From an uncultured Oscillospiraceae bacterium (lineage in GTDB: Bacteria > Bacillota > Clostridia > Oscillospirales > Oscillospiraceae): a stretch of 8,442 nt of DNA. How positions within the stretch are numbered: position 1 is the first letter of the stretch; every line of letters begins with the position of its first letter. Where the stretch lies: contig CAKTXO010000056.1 in the NCBI GenBank assembly GCA_934630985.1, positions 1-8,442 on the forward strand, written 5' to 3'. Both the position numbers and the translations under genes were made by a program. Below the pieces are notes generated by a model. The model worked only from the letters and a program-made list of their open reading frames with translations, ran no database searches and was not told where the DNA came from. Below, piece after piece: positions 1-6,247 of this stretch.

Positions 1-1047
1 TGGGCGGACATCGAGGCCGATCCTCTGAAGCCCTTCTTCAACCGGGCCTTCGGCGCCGAGTATCCTCCCGGCTCCTCCTTCAAAATGTGCACCCTGATCT
101 CCGCCATGGAGCACCGGAACAAGAGTGGCGAGTTCATTCACCCCTACGGCACCCGGATCGAGGATAAGGGCGTATTCACCAAGTACGAAGGCTTTGCCCC
201 TACCTGTCTGGCCTGGACCTCCGGTCACTTCGTCCATACCGCATATGACGGCAGCCCCGGCGGCATCGACGCCACCGACGCTCTGTGCTATTCCTGCAAC
301 TATTTCTTCTACGTTCTGGGCGACCTGAACAACGAGGAAAACATGTCCGAGACCTGTAAGGATCTGGGTCTGGGCGTGCCCACCGGCATTGAGCTGGTGG
401 AAAAGACCGGCCGTCTGAACACCTCCGAGGTCAAGCGAAAGGTCTACGGCTCCGGCGTTAACGGCAACTTCTCCGCAGGCGACCGTGTTCTGGGCGCTAT
501 CGGCCAGGGCGAATATCGGTTCACCCCCTTGCAGCTGTGCGTTTACGCCTCCACTCTCGCCAACAAGGGCACCCGGATGAAGGCCACCTTCCTGAGCCGG
601 GTGGTGTCTTCTGACTACCGGACTCTGATCAAGGAAAACCAGCCGGAGATTGCCAACCGTCTGGAAATGGCCTCCACCACCATCGAGAGCTACTGGACGG
701 GTATGCGCAAGGTTATCACCCAGATGGGCGGCACCGCTACCGCCTACTTCGGCGGCCCCAAGGATCTCTACGGCGAGGGCGACGGCGTGTGGCCTCTGAA
801 GGACGAGGTTCTGGTCTACGCCAAGACCGGCACCGCCCAGCACGCCTCCCTGGGTTCCGACCACGGCGCGTTCATCTGCTTTGCCCAGAAGAAGGACGCC
901 GCCGCCCCGGACATCGCCATCGCCCTGTACGGTGAGAAGGTGGCTCACGGCTCCTGGCTGGCTCCCGTTGCCGAGCAGATTCTGCTGAGCTACTACGAAA
1001 TGGACGCGGCCAGCGAAGTCACCGCCTTTGAAAACCAGGCCGGTTAA
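1..1047 (+). CDS. Class B penicillin-binding protein, transpeptidase domain (5' end missing)
   Basis: The frame is open from base 1, so the N-terminus lies outside the window; 348 residues are visible. All three signatures of a penicillin-binding transpeptidase are present in order: SSFK (SxxK, nucleophile Ser at visible residue 25, codon 73-75) inside YPPGSSFK, SCN (SxN, Ser 98), and KTGTA (Lys 275). The family cross-links peptidoglycan stem peptides on the outer face of the membrane and is the target of beta-lactams. The stretch GAIGQGEYRFTPLQL just before the C-terminal half is typical of the PbpA/MrdA/FtsI group. No C-terminal PASTA repeats follow the domain; the protein ends about 70 residues after KTGT. 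Without the N-terminus I cannot say whether it is the elongation (MrdA/RodA partner) or division (FtsI) enzyme; the elongation type or a sporulation paralogue seems more likely. It converges on the minus-strand gene that ends at 1434, with a repeat-filled gap between them. Confidence 0.93.
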   Translation, partial: WADIEADPLKPFFNRAFGAEYPPGSSFKMCTLISAMEHRNKSGEFIHPYGTRIEDKGVFTKYEGFAPTCLAWTSGHFVHTAYDGSPGGIDATDALCYSCNYFFYVLGDLNNEENMSETCKDLGLGVPTGIELVEKTGRLNTSEVKRKVYGSGVNGNFSAGDRVLGAIGQGEYRFTPLQLCVYASTLANKGTRMKATFLSRVVSSDYRTLIKENQPEIANRLEMASTTIESYWTGMRKVITQMGGTATAYFGGPKDLYGEGDGVWPLKDEVLVYAKTGTAQHASLGSDHGAFICFAQKKDAAAPDIAIALYGEKVAHGSWLAPVAEQILLSYYEMDAASEVTAFENQAG

Positions 1048-1081
1048 GCCGGGTGCCCCGGCAGGCAATGCACACCCAAAG

Positions 1082-1129
1082 CCTTCCCCCACGGGGAAGG
1101 TGGCACGGCGCAGCCGTGACGGATGAGGG
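1082..1129 (+). repeat. REP-like two-hairpin intergenic repeat
   Basis: Two hairpins lie in tandem: CCTTCCCC (1082-1089) pairs with GGGGAAGG (1093-1100), then after TGG comes CACGGC (1104-1109) pairing with GCCGTG (1113-1118). The unit ends in ACGGATGAGGG. The same architecture and end sequence recur at 5759-5816, which shows it is a dispersed repeat and not a gene-specific terminator. There is no T-run behind it. It starts 35 bp after the penicillin-binding protein stop codon. Confidence 0.75.
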
Positions 1130-1158
1130 AAAATATCATAAAAAGTTCCAAAAGAGCA

Positions 1159-1234
1159 TGTAGGGGCGGCCATTGGCCGCCCGTGTTCTATGGAAATGCT
1201 ATGAAAAAGCGGGCGGCCAATGGCCGCCCCTACA
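1159..1234. repeat. 76-bp hairpin element with TGTAGGGG/CCCCTACA ends (copy 1)
   Basis: A perfect 25-bp inverted repeat (1159-1183 and 1210-1234) surrounds a 26-base AT-richer loop. Each arm is itself nearly palindromic (GGGCGGCCATTGGCCGCCC), so it can also fold alone. The outer 8 bases, TGTAGGGG and CCCCTACA, are shared with the element at 1287-1364. This suggests one family of small mobile or REP-like elements. No target-site duplication is obvious. Confidence 0.75.
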
Positions 1235-1286
1235 AGAAAAACTGGTGTCACAATCCCCCGGTCATTCCGGAAGCCTTAATAGAATC

Positions 1287-1364
1287 TGTAGGGGTCGATG
1301 CCCCCATCGACCCACAATGTCAGCGGCTAGTGCCGACGGGTCGATGAGGGCATCGACCCCTACA
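1287..1364. repeat. 78-bp hairpin element with TGTAGGGG/CCCCTACA ends (copy 2)
   Basis: The 27-base arms 1287-1313 and 1338-1364 are inverted copies with a single mismatch, around a 24-base loop. Each arm contains the near-palindrome GGGTCGATG..CATCGACCC. Size and the outermost 8 bases match the neighbour at 1159-1234, while the interior sequence is different. It lies 52 bp from that neighbour in a gene-free gap. Confidence 0.75.
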
Positions 1365-1395
1365 AGCGCTGCTTTGTACAAGCCATAAAACAAGT

Positions 1396-1430
1396 AGTGC
1401 CGAACCCAGCCGGGTTCGGCACTCTTTTTT
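1396..1430 (+). terminator. Intrinsic terminator between converging genes
   Basis: A perfect 12-bp stem (1396-1407 with 1412-1423) and a 4-base loop are followed on the plus strand by CTTTTTT, a textbook Rho-independent terminator. It would end plus-strand transcripts coming from the penicillin-binding protein through the repeats. On the minus strand the same hairpin begins about 10 bases after the stop codon of the gene ending at 1434. There it is followed by ACTTGTTTT, so it may work in both directions, more weakly on that side. Confidence 0.88.
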
Positions 1431-1433
1431 GTA

Positions 1434-2537
1434 TTATTGTCCGCCGCTGCGGTACTTATAATCCCAATCCAAATCGAACAGCTTGTTTCCCTGAACCATG
1501 GGGCAGCCGGTGTCCATATCGTCCGCCAGCTCCCGAAGGGTATCCGCCGGTTCCAGGCACTCGATATAAAATTCCGGCAGAGCCTCTTCTCCCAGCCGCA
1601 GACCCAGGATGGCTCCCACCAGAGCCCCCACCGCCGCGCTGCGCCCGGAGTGATTCACCGCCACGATCATGGCCCGGTCGAAATCGTTCTCCGCAATCAG
1701 ACAGGTATACACGGCTCCTGCCAGCACCTGAGCCGCGTTTTCGCATTTCAGCTGCTCCATGACCTCCACCGGCCGGATATCCGGGGCGGAGGCGTAGGTC
1801 ACAGCGTGGCGAACCAGGGTGGCAATGTCAAAGGCCTGGGAATACTGGTGGCCGAACTGATCCTTCATGGCATCCACCGCGGCCAGAAACACCTTTTTCA
1901 GCGGCGCGCCGGGGTGGCGGATCAGCAGGCTAATGATGTGGGTCAGCACCGTGCCCGTCAGGAAGGCCGTAGGGCTTCCGTGGGTCAGGGCTACCGCCTC
2001 CGCTCCCAGCCGGGCCATTTCCCGCCAGTCCATCCGATCCTTGTGGTAAAAAAGCCCCACGCCGATGGCGGCGGTCAGTCCCGCCGGGTCGGAGAAGTTA
2101 TTCACCGGGCTTTCCAGGGAATTGGGAGCCTCCCGGCTCAGGGTGTCCAGCATCCGGGTGTCCATGCAGTGCCGGCGGCACAGATCGGGTCGACGGAGCA
2201 GCCAGCAGTAGCAGCTTTTCGGCCGCCCCCAGGAACGCTGGGAGGCCGCCCATTCCCGGCTGCTCATTTCGATATACTTGATGTAGGGAGCCATTTTCCC
2301 GCTGAGCTGCCCCCGGGTCATGCCGAAGAGCAGGCCGTTGCAGGTGAAGGCCGCCAGCTGGGTATAGGAGGTCACGTCCGCATAGCCGTTGACCAGGTCA
2401 TAGCCAAGAAGTCCGTTGGGGCCGTAGTCTTCCCGGATTTCCTGCCAGCTTCGGTTGTCCACGGTATAGCCCATGGCATCCCCCACCGCCAGACCCAGTA
2501 AACAGCCCCGATAGGCCGATTGCCGACTTGCAGCCAT
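1434..2537 (-). CDS. ADP-ribosylglycohydrolase-fold protein lacking the metal-binding aspartates
   Basis: The 367-residue product opens with RGCLLGLAVGDAMG (residues 10-23), the N-terminal signature of the ADP-ribosylglycohydrolase (DraG/ARH) family. It also has the conserved THGSP motif and a C-terminal NHSG..AVGALVGAILG block. Family members remove ADP-ribose from proteins or nucleic acids using two Mg2+ ions held by TDDT and GDxDT motifs. Here the first reads TSYT (residues 56-59) and the second reads GRSAA (298-302), so none of the usual metal-ligand aspartates remains. A normal hydrolase reaction is therefore doubtful; a binding role or changed chemistry is possible. The ATG at 2535-2537 is chosen because AAAGGGGG sits 7 bases upstream and a sigma-A promoter lies just before it. 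A longer reading from TTG at 2597 would begin inside the -35 box. The gene follows the MocR-type gene on the same strand but has its own promoter. Confidence 0.87.
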   Translation of the reverse strand: MAASRQSAYRGCLLGLAVGDAMGYTVDNRSWQEIREDYGPNGLLGYDLVNGYADVTSYTQLAAFTCNGLLFGMTRGQLSGKMAPYIKYIEMSSREWAASQRSWGRPKSCYCWLLRRPDLCRRHCMDTRMLDTLSREAPNSLESPVNNFSDPAGLTAAIGVGLFYHKDRMDWREMARLGAEAVALTHGSPTAFLTGTVLTHIISLLIRHPGAPLKKVFLAAVDAMKDQFGHQYSQAFDIATLVRHAVTYASAPDIRPVEVMEQLKCENAAQVLAGAVYTCLIAENDFDRAMIVAVNHSGRSAAVGALVGAILGLRLGEEALPEFYIECLEPADTLRELADDMDTGCPMVQGNKLFDLDWDYKYRSGGQ

Positions 2538-2568
2538 GCTTTTTCCCCCTTTCCCCGCCTTTTTTTCT

Positions 2569-2597
2569 ATTATACCTGTTTCGCCGAAAAAAGGCAA
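2569..2597 (-). promoter_or_regulatory. Sigma-A promoter of the ADP-ribosylglycohydrolase-like gene
   Basis: Reading the minus strand, TTGCCT (2592-2597) is followed by a 17-base spacer and a perfect TATAAT (2569-2574). Transcription should start near 2562, leaving a leader of about 25 bases that carries the AAAGGGGG ribosome binding site. The promoter lies in the 74-bp gap after the MocR-type gene, so this gene can be expressed apart from the thiN unit. Confidence 0.8.
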
Positions 2598-2611
2598 GGG
2601 GAAGAATCTGT

Positions 2612-3982
2612 TCAGGGCTCCATCCGATTCTCTATGGCCTTCAAAGCCTTTCTCAGGTCTTCCTCCTGAATGCCGGAGTAGTTGACCACCAGATACCCTT
2701 GCTGGGCTGTGCCCTCCTGATAGAATTCGCTCAGTGCCCGCACCCGGATCCCCGCCTGGGCCAGCCGGGCAGTCAGCTCCCCGTCGGACAGGGGCGTATC
2801 CACCCGCAGAAGGAAATGCAGCCCCGCGTCCTGCTCCAAAATGGTGAGCTTCTCCGAAAAGGCGCAGTGCCTGAGCAGGGAAATTACCGTGTTCCGGCGG
2901 CTTTTGTAGGATTTTCGCATCCGGTTGATGTGCTTTTCAAAATACCCCCGGTCGAGAAACCGAGCCAGGGTATACTGCTCGAAGGAGGGCACGGTGCAGC
3001 TGTAAAAACCCAGCTGCTTCTGAAAGACACGCATCAGCTCTCCGGGCAGCACCATATAGCTGATACGGATGGAGGGAGCCAGGGTTTTGGTGAAGGTGTT
3101 CATGTAGATCACCCGCCCCCGGCCGTCCAAAGCCTGCATGGCAGGCACCGGATGGGCATCGAACCGGAATTCCGAGTCGTAGTCGTCTTCGATAATCCAC
3201 TTGTCCGTCCCGGCCCAGTCAAGCAGCTCCAGCCGCCGGTTCACCGGAGTCACCAGCCCCGTGGGGTAGTGGTGGGAAGGGGAGCAGTGGAGCACCTGGG
3301 CACGTTCCAGGCTCTCCGGGATCACCCCCAGACTGTCCAGATAGGCGCTGACGCACCGGACACCGCCGGCGGCGTAGATTTTCCGGATTTTGCCGTAGCC
3401 CGGCTCCTCCACGGCGTAGATTTTCTCCCGACCCAACAGCTGAATCAGCAGATTGTAGAGAAAATCCGTTCCCGCCCCCAGGATGATATCCTCCGGATCC
3501 ACCCGCATTCCCCGGAACTGCCCTAAGTGCCGGGCGATGGCTCGGCGCAGCTCCGGAATTCCCCGGTTGGGCAGAGGGCGCAGAAGGGTCTGGCCGTAGT
3601 CCAGCATCACCTCCCGCTGAAGCTTCATCCACACGGAAAAGGGGAAGCCCTCGGTGCCGTTTTCCGTCAGATCCAGCAGCCAATCGGGACTGCTCTGCGC
3701 CGGAGCCGCCGGTTCCGAAGATACCTCCCGGGGTCGCCGCTCCACCTGCTCCACAAAGTAGCCCACCTTCTCCCGGGCATACAGGTAGCCCTCGGAGAGA
3801 AGCTGATTATAGGCGGTCTCCACGGTGATTTTGCTGACCTCAAGATTCTGAGCCAGGGCCCGCTTGGAGGGCAGCTTTTCCCCGGGTGCCAGCTTCCCGG
3901 TGAGAATGTCCTCCCGGAGGCACCGGTACAGAGCCTCGTACAGGGGCACGCCCGGGGCTTTTTTCAGTTCATAGGTTACCAT
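2612..3982 (-). CDS. MocR/PdxR-type transcriptional regulator (GntR HTH fused to aminotransferase-like domain)
   Basis: The 456-residue length and two-domain layout fit the MocR family. Residues 12-78 form a GntR-type winged helix with the usual EKLPSKRALAQNLEVSKITVETAYNQL pattern broken into helix-turn-helix (about 36-62). A charged linker (80-100) leads to a fold-type I aminotransferase-like domain. In that domain, SHHYPTG (236-242), EDDYDSEFRF (265-274) and TFTKTLAPSIR with the probable PLP lysine at 299 are all intact. The family senses PLP or an amine/amino-acid aldimine and controls vitamin B6, GABA, taurine or transport genes; the target here is unknown. The ATG at 3980-3982 is preferred over GTG at 4013-4015. 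It has GAGG 6 bases upstream and begins 8 bases after the thiN stop, whereas the GTG start would overlap thiN. Co-transcription and translational coupling with thiN are likely. Confidence 0.9.
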   Translation of the reverse strand: MVTYELKKAPGVPLYEALYRCLREDILTGKLAPGEKLPSKRALAQNLEVSKITVETAYNQLLSEGYLYAREKVGYFVEQVERRPREVSSEPAAPAQSSPDWLLDLTENGTEGFPFSVWMKLQREVMLDYGQTLLRPLPNRGIPELRRAIARHLGQFRGMRVDPEDIILGAGTDFLYNLLIQLLGREKIYAVEEPGYGKIRKIYAAGGVRCVSAYLDSLGVIPESLERAQVLHCSPSHHYPTGLVTPVNRRLELLDWAGTDKWIIEDDYDSEFRFDAHPVPAMQALDGRGRVIYMNTFTKTLAPSIRISYMVLPGELMRVFQKQLGFYSCTVPSFEQYTLARFLDRGYFEKHINRMRKSYKSRRNTVISLLRHCAFSEKLTILEQDAGLHFLLRVDTPLSDGELTARLAQAGIRVRALSEFYQEGTAQQGYLVVNYSGIQEEDLRKALKAIENRMEP

Positions 3983-3990
3983 AACATGCC

Positions 3991-4623
3991 TCAATTTCGG
4001 GTGGGAAAGCCGCACTTTCGCTCCCAGAGCACCAGCAGGCTGCCGTCTTTCACTTCGATTTCCGCTTTCTCCCCGGTAAAGTGGTTGCTCACCCCCAGAG
4101 GAAAGCCGCTGGTCAGCGTCCCGTTTTCCAGCTTGTAGAACAGTCCCCGCTCGGTAACGCCCCGGGCGTCAGCGCCCATGCAGAAGACGGAAATCGTTCC
4201 CGTCTTTCCGGCGGGGAAGGTGATTTTTCCGTTCTTCACCACCGTAACCAGGGTGGTATTGCCTACCAGATACCCGGTTGCCCCGCGGTCTGCCAGATAT
4301 TGCAGGGTCTGGAAATTCGCCACCGTGTGGTCAAGCCGGGGGCCGTCCAGGCTGCCGTAGAGCAAAAACTCCGTGCAGCCCTCTTTCAGCCCCAGCCGGA
4401 CGGCCAGCATGGAATCGGTATCGTCCTTCTCCACCGGGAACACGTTGGCTCCCTGGGGGGTATAGCCCAGGGAATCAAAGTCCCCCAGCACCACATCCGG
4501 GTGGAGCCCCAGAGCCTGGGTATGCCGCAGGCCTCCGTCCGCCGCGATGACCAGCGTTCCCTCTGCTATGGGTCGGGCCAGTCCCGCAAAATCCGCCGCG
4601 CAGAAAATCACGCATTCTCTCAT
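3991..4623 (-). CDS. thiN: Thiamine diphosphokinase
   Basis: This 210-residue protein carries the thiamine pyrophosphokinase signatures in order: AADGGL (27-32), GDFDS (47-51), KDDTDS (66-71), RLDHTVAN (96-103) and GVSN near the C-terminus. It transfers pyrophosphate from ATP to thiamine, giving the active cofactor thiamine diphosphate in the cytoplasm. The acidic clusters bind Mg-ATP. The ATG at 4621-4623 is chosen because AGGAGG lies 8 bases upstream; a GTG at 4630-4632 would fall within that ribosome binding site. It is the first gene of a minus-strand unit with the MocR-type regulator, whose start lies 8 bases past its stop. The usual GG-x-GGRLDH motif is slightly altered to GSLDGPRLDH. 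Only about 30 bases separate the likely promoter from the start, so there is no room for a TPP riboswitch. Confidence 0.93.
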   Translation of the reverse strand: MRECVIFCAADFAGLARPIAEGTLVIAADGGLRHTQALGLHPDVVLGDFDSLGYTPQGANVFPVEKDDTDSMLAVRLGLKEGCTEFLLYGSLDGPRLDHTVANFQTLQYLADRGATGYLVGNTTLVTVVKNGKITFPAGKTGTISVFCMGADARGVTERGLFYKLENGTLTSGFPLGVSNHFTGEKAEIEVKDGSLLVLWERKCGFPTRN

Positions 4624-4646
4624 TATGTCCACCTCCTGGATTTTTC

Positions 4647-4652
4647 ATTGTA
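4647..4652 (-). promoter_or_regulatory. Probable extended -10 promoter of thiN-mocR
   Basis: On the minus strand TGGTACAAT gives an extended -10 element (TACAAT at 4647-4652). The position 17 bases upstream reads TTCCCC (4670-4675), a poor -35, as expected for an extended -10 promoter. The predicted start near 4640 leaves a very short leader holding AGGAGG (4633-4638). Moderate confidence, since only the -10 is convincing. Confidence 0.5.
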
Positions 4653-4724
4653 CCACACCCGGGAACAAAGGGGAAGAGGCATATTCCCTCCGGCGGCACA
4701 TACCCTGTCTTCAGGAGGGATGGT

Positions 4725-5501
4725 ATGAAAAAACGGGATCTGCTGATTCTGCTCATCGCCGTTGTCATTGCCCTGGCGGTGAGCGTCAGCGTGTTTGCTT
4801 CCAGCGCCCTGAGCACCGGCTCCTGGGGACTGAGCTTCCGGCAGGAGGGCGCGCCGCCCATCGGCAACGCGGGGAAGGATCAGCTGCGCCAGTATCAGGC
4901 GGCCTACATCGGCAACACCAACGAAAAGGTGCTGTACCTGACCTTTGACGCCGGGTACGAAAACGGCTGCACCGCCAAAATTCTGGACACCCTGAAGGAG
5001 AAGCAGGTTCCCGCCGCCTTCTTCCTGGTGGGCAACTACATCCAACGAAGCCCCGACCTGGTGCGGCGGATGGTCGCCGAGGGTCACACCGTAGGCAACC
5101 ACACTATGCACCACTACGACATGAGTAAGCTTTCGGACAAGGCGGCTTTTTCCAAGGAGCTGACCGACCTGGAAGCGCTTTACAAAGAAACCGTCGGCCA
5201 GGAGCTTCCCAAATATTACCGGCCGCCTCAGGGCATTTACAGCGAGGAAAACTTGAAAATGGCTCAGGAATTGGGATATCAAACCGTATTCTGGAGCCTT
5301 TCCTATGTGGATTGGAACAACGACGCCCAGCCCACCCGGGAGACGGCCTTCGCCAAACTTCTGCCCAGAACCCATAACGGCGCGGTGGTGCTGCTTCACT
5401 CCACCTCCAAAACCAACGCCGAAATTCTGGGGGAGCTGATTGACAAGTGGAAGGAGGCGGGCTACCGCTTCGGCACCCTGGATGAGCTGTTTGCTTCGTA
5501 G
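4725..5501 (+). CDS. pdaA: PdaA-like polysaccharide (muramic delta-lactam) deacetylase
   Basis: The 258-residue protein has an N-terminal hydrophobic segment (residues 6-25, after MKKRD) that acts as a signal peptide or anchor, then a NodB deacetylase domain. Motif 1 is TFDAGYENG (Asp 75), the zinc histidines are in HTMHH (126 and 130), motif 3 is RPPQG (Arg 166), then FWSLSYVDW (Asp 196) and LLHS (His 225). YENG and the VDW block are typical of PdaA, which deacetylates N-acetylmuramic acid on the way to the muramic delta-lactam of spore cortex. This points to an endospore-forming lineage. The second Asp of the usual TFDDG is Ala, as I recall is common in this subgroup (often Asn). The start has AGGAGG (4713-4718) 6 bases upstream. 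It is divergent from thiN, with about 100 bp between them. Other secreted peptidoglycan deacetylases cannot be excluded. Confidence 0.85.
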   Translation: MKKRDLLILLIAVVIALAVSVSVFASSALSTGSWGLSFRQEGAPPIGNAGKDQLRQYQAAYIGNTNEKVLYLTFDAGYENGCTAKILDTLKEKQVPAAFFLVGNYIQRSPDLVRRMVAEGHTVGNHTMHHYDMSKLSDKAAFSKELTDLEALYKETVGQELPKYYRPPQGIYSEENLKMAQELGYQTVFWSLSYVDWNNDAQPTRETAFAKLLPRTHNGAVVLLHSTSKTNAEILGELIDKWKEAGYRFGTLDELFAS

Positions 5502-5555
5502 TAATTCCGGCTTTGTCGGGGCGCACTTCCTTTCTGACAGTCTACATTTTGGAAA

Positions 5556-5609
5556 GCAGGGTACGGGAATCGATCGCCGATTTGCCGCCTGCTTTTTCCG
5601 CAAGAAAAG
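5556..5609. repeat. Shortened copy of the tRNA-3'-end repeat
   Basis: Bases 5556-5587 match 6107-6138 with one mismatch, beginning with the reversed tRNA-Gly acceptor and T-arm (GCAGGGTACGGGAATCGA). Bases 5589-5609 are identical to 6227-6247. The hairpin block between those parts of the full copy (6139-6226) is missing, as if deleted. The ends GGAAAGCAGG (5551-5560) and CCTGCTTTTTCC can pair and end in a T-run, so it may also terminate pdaA transcripts 55 bp after its stop. Confidence 0.7.
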
Positions 5610-5758
5610 GAGCTGTCTCAAAATAGCAAAGAGCCCAAATAGCACAATGTCATTGCGAGCCAGTGGTGCTCCGCGCAGCGAATCAAAATCGAAATGACTG
5701 CCAGTGGCAGTCATACCTTAACGTAGCTCACACTGGCGTGGCAATCCGTCTCCCCATG

Positions 5759-5816
5759 CCTTCCCCTCCGGGGAAGGTGGCTCGTGCGTCCCCCGCAAGC
5801 ACGAGACGGATGAGGG
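5759..5816 (+). repeat. REP-like two-hairpin repeat, second copy
   Basis: This has the same plan as 1082-1129: CCTTCCCC (5759-5766) pairs with GGGGAAGG (5770-5777). A second hairpin CTCGTGC (5781-5787) pairs with GCACGAG (5799-5805), and the unit ends in ACGGATGAGGG. The second hairpin differs in sequence from the first copy but keeps its pairing, which suggests structure is what is conserved. Confidence 0.75.
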
Positions 5817-5823
5817 CCACTTG

Positions 5824-5860
5824 CCTCTCCCTCTGGGAGAGGTGCCGGAGGCGGAGAGGG
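5824..5860 (+). repeat. REP-like repeat, related type (CCTCTCCC hairpin)
   Basis: CCTCTCCC (5824-5831) pairs with GGGAGAGG (5835-5842), followed by TGCCGGAGGCGGAGAGGG. The order hairpin, TG-C, short second arm, then G-rich GAGAGGG end parallels the unit immediately upstream. It is a related but diverged member. Confidence 0.6.
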
Positions 5861-5870
5861 CTTGTGACTA

Positions 5871-5911
5871 CCCTCTCAGTCACTTCGTGACAGCTCCCCC
5901 AAAGTGGGAGC
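5871..5911 (-). repeat. REP-like repeat in reverse orientation
   Basis: Read on the minus strand this is GCTCCC/GGGAGC hairpin (5893-5898 with 5906-5911), then GTCAC/GTGAC hairpin (5879-5883 with 5887-5891), then TGAGAGGG. That is the same two-hairpin plan as the units at 1082 and 5759 but inverted relative to them. Confidence 0.6.
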
Positions 5912-6023
5912 CAAGAGGAACGGATTGCCACACCAGTGACATCGGTCACTGGTTCGCAATGACATGGTATATTTTGGCTATGTTGACCCATAGGGGCTCT
6001 TAACGAGACAACCCCTCTTCTTA

Positions 6024-6045
6024 TGGAGCAGAGTGCGGAAATCGA
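6024..6045 (-). repeat. Degenerate tRNA-Gly 3' end fragment
   Basis: These 22 bases match the 3' end of the intact tRNA-Gly (6279-6300) at 19 positions and keep the encoded CCA end (TGG on the plus strand). The following TCGATTCCCG (6042-6051) is the inverted T-arm, so the two ends of the longer element at 6103-6247 appear directly joined here. It is not a functional tRNA. Confidence 0.65.
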
Positions 6046-6074
6046 TTCCCGTCCGTCCTCAAGATACAAGAAAA

Positions 6075-6101
6075 GCACCCCGAATGGGGTGCTCTTTTCT
6101 T
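6075..6101. terminator. Duplicated copy of the tRNA terminator hairpin
   Basis: GCACCCC (6075-6081) pairs with GGGGTGC (6086-6092) around GAAT, followed by TCTTTTCTT on the plus strand and by TTTTCTT on the minus strand. Bases 6086-6101 are identical to 6260-6275 beside the real tRNA. The left arm has lost two bases relative to that copy. It could still end transcripts from either side. Confidence 0.65.
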
Positions 6102-6102
6102 A

Positions 6103-6247
6103 TGGAGCAGGGTACGGGAATCGATTGCCGATTTGCCGGAGCAAATCGTAAGGAGCAAGTGCCATCCAGCTGGCACTTGGCAAATGTCCACCGGACATTT
6201 GCATTTTGATCGGTTCGATTCCCGTTCTGCTTTTTCCGCAAGAAAAG
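6103..6247. repeat. Full copy of tRNA-3'-end-bounded multi-hairpin repeat
   Basis: The left end (6103-6124) is identical over 22 bases to the 3' end of the intact tRNA-Gly. The right end (6213-6230) holds an inverted T-arm, GGTTCGATTCCCGTTCTGC. Between them lie three strong hairpins: 6129-6136 with 6141-6148, 6156-6163 with 6172-6179, and 6180-6189 with 6193-6202 (perfect 10 bp). Short reading frames through it are spurious. The unit recurs in shortened form at 5556-5609. Confidence 0.72.

Larger units (their letters stand above)
5647..5965. repeat. Composite nested inverted-repeat element
   Basis: The outer arms 5647-5665 and 5947-5965 (ATGTCATTGCGA..CCAGTG) are inverted copies with one mismatch. 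The inner arms 5731-5749 and 5920-5938 (CACTGG.GTGGCAATCCGT) also match with one mismatch. The right half is compact, 46 bases. The left half carries an extra 65 bases that include a perfect 7-bp hairpin (5696-5702 with 5706-5712). Three REP-like units fill the centre, at 5759-5816, 5824-5860 and 5871-5911. No coding sequence with a credible start is seen. It looks like a non-autonomous mobile element into which other repeats have settled. Confidence 0.72.

Noticed and set aside
1123..1388. Short plus-strand frames over the TGTAGGGG elements
   Set aside because: Their translation simply follows the inverted repeats (Gly/Pro/Arg-rich) and no start has a ribosome binding site.
1437..2501. 354-codon plus-strand frame opposite the ADP-ribosylglycohydrolase-like gene, and similar long frames opposite mocR and mgtE
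   Set aside because: These are shadows caused by the high third-position GC of the real minus-strand genes; they show no family motifs and no suitable start sites.
4680..4686. CATATTC upstream of pdaA as a sigma-F/G type -10 box
   Set aside because: It fits the CATWHTA consensus at six of seven positions, but no acceptable -35 lies 17-18 bases upstream, so a sporulation promoter is not supported from the sequence alone.
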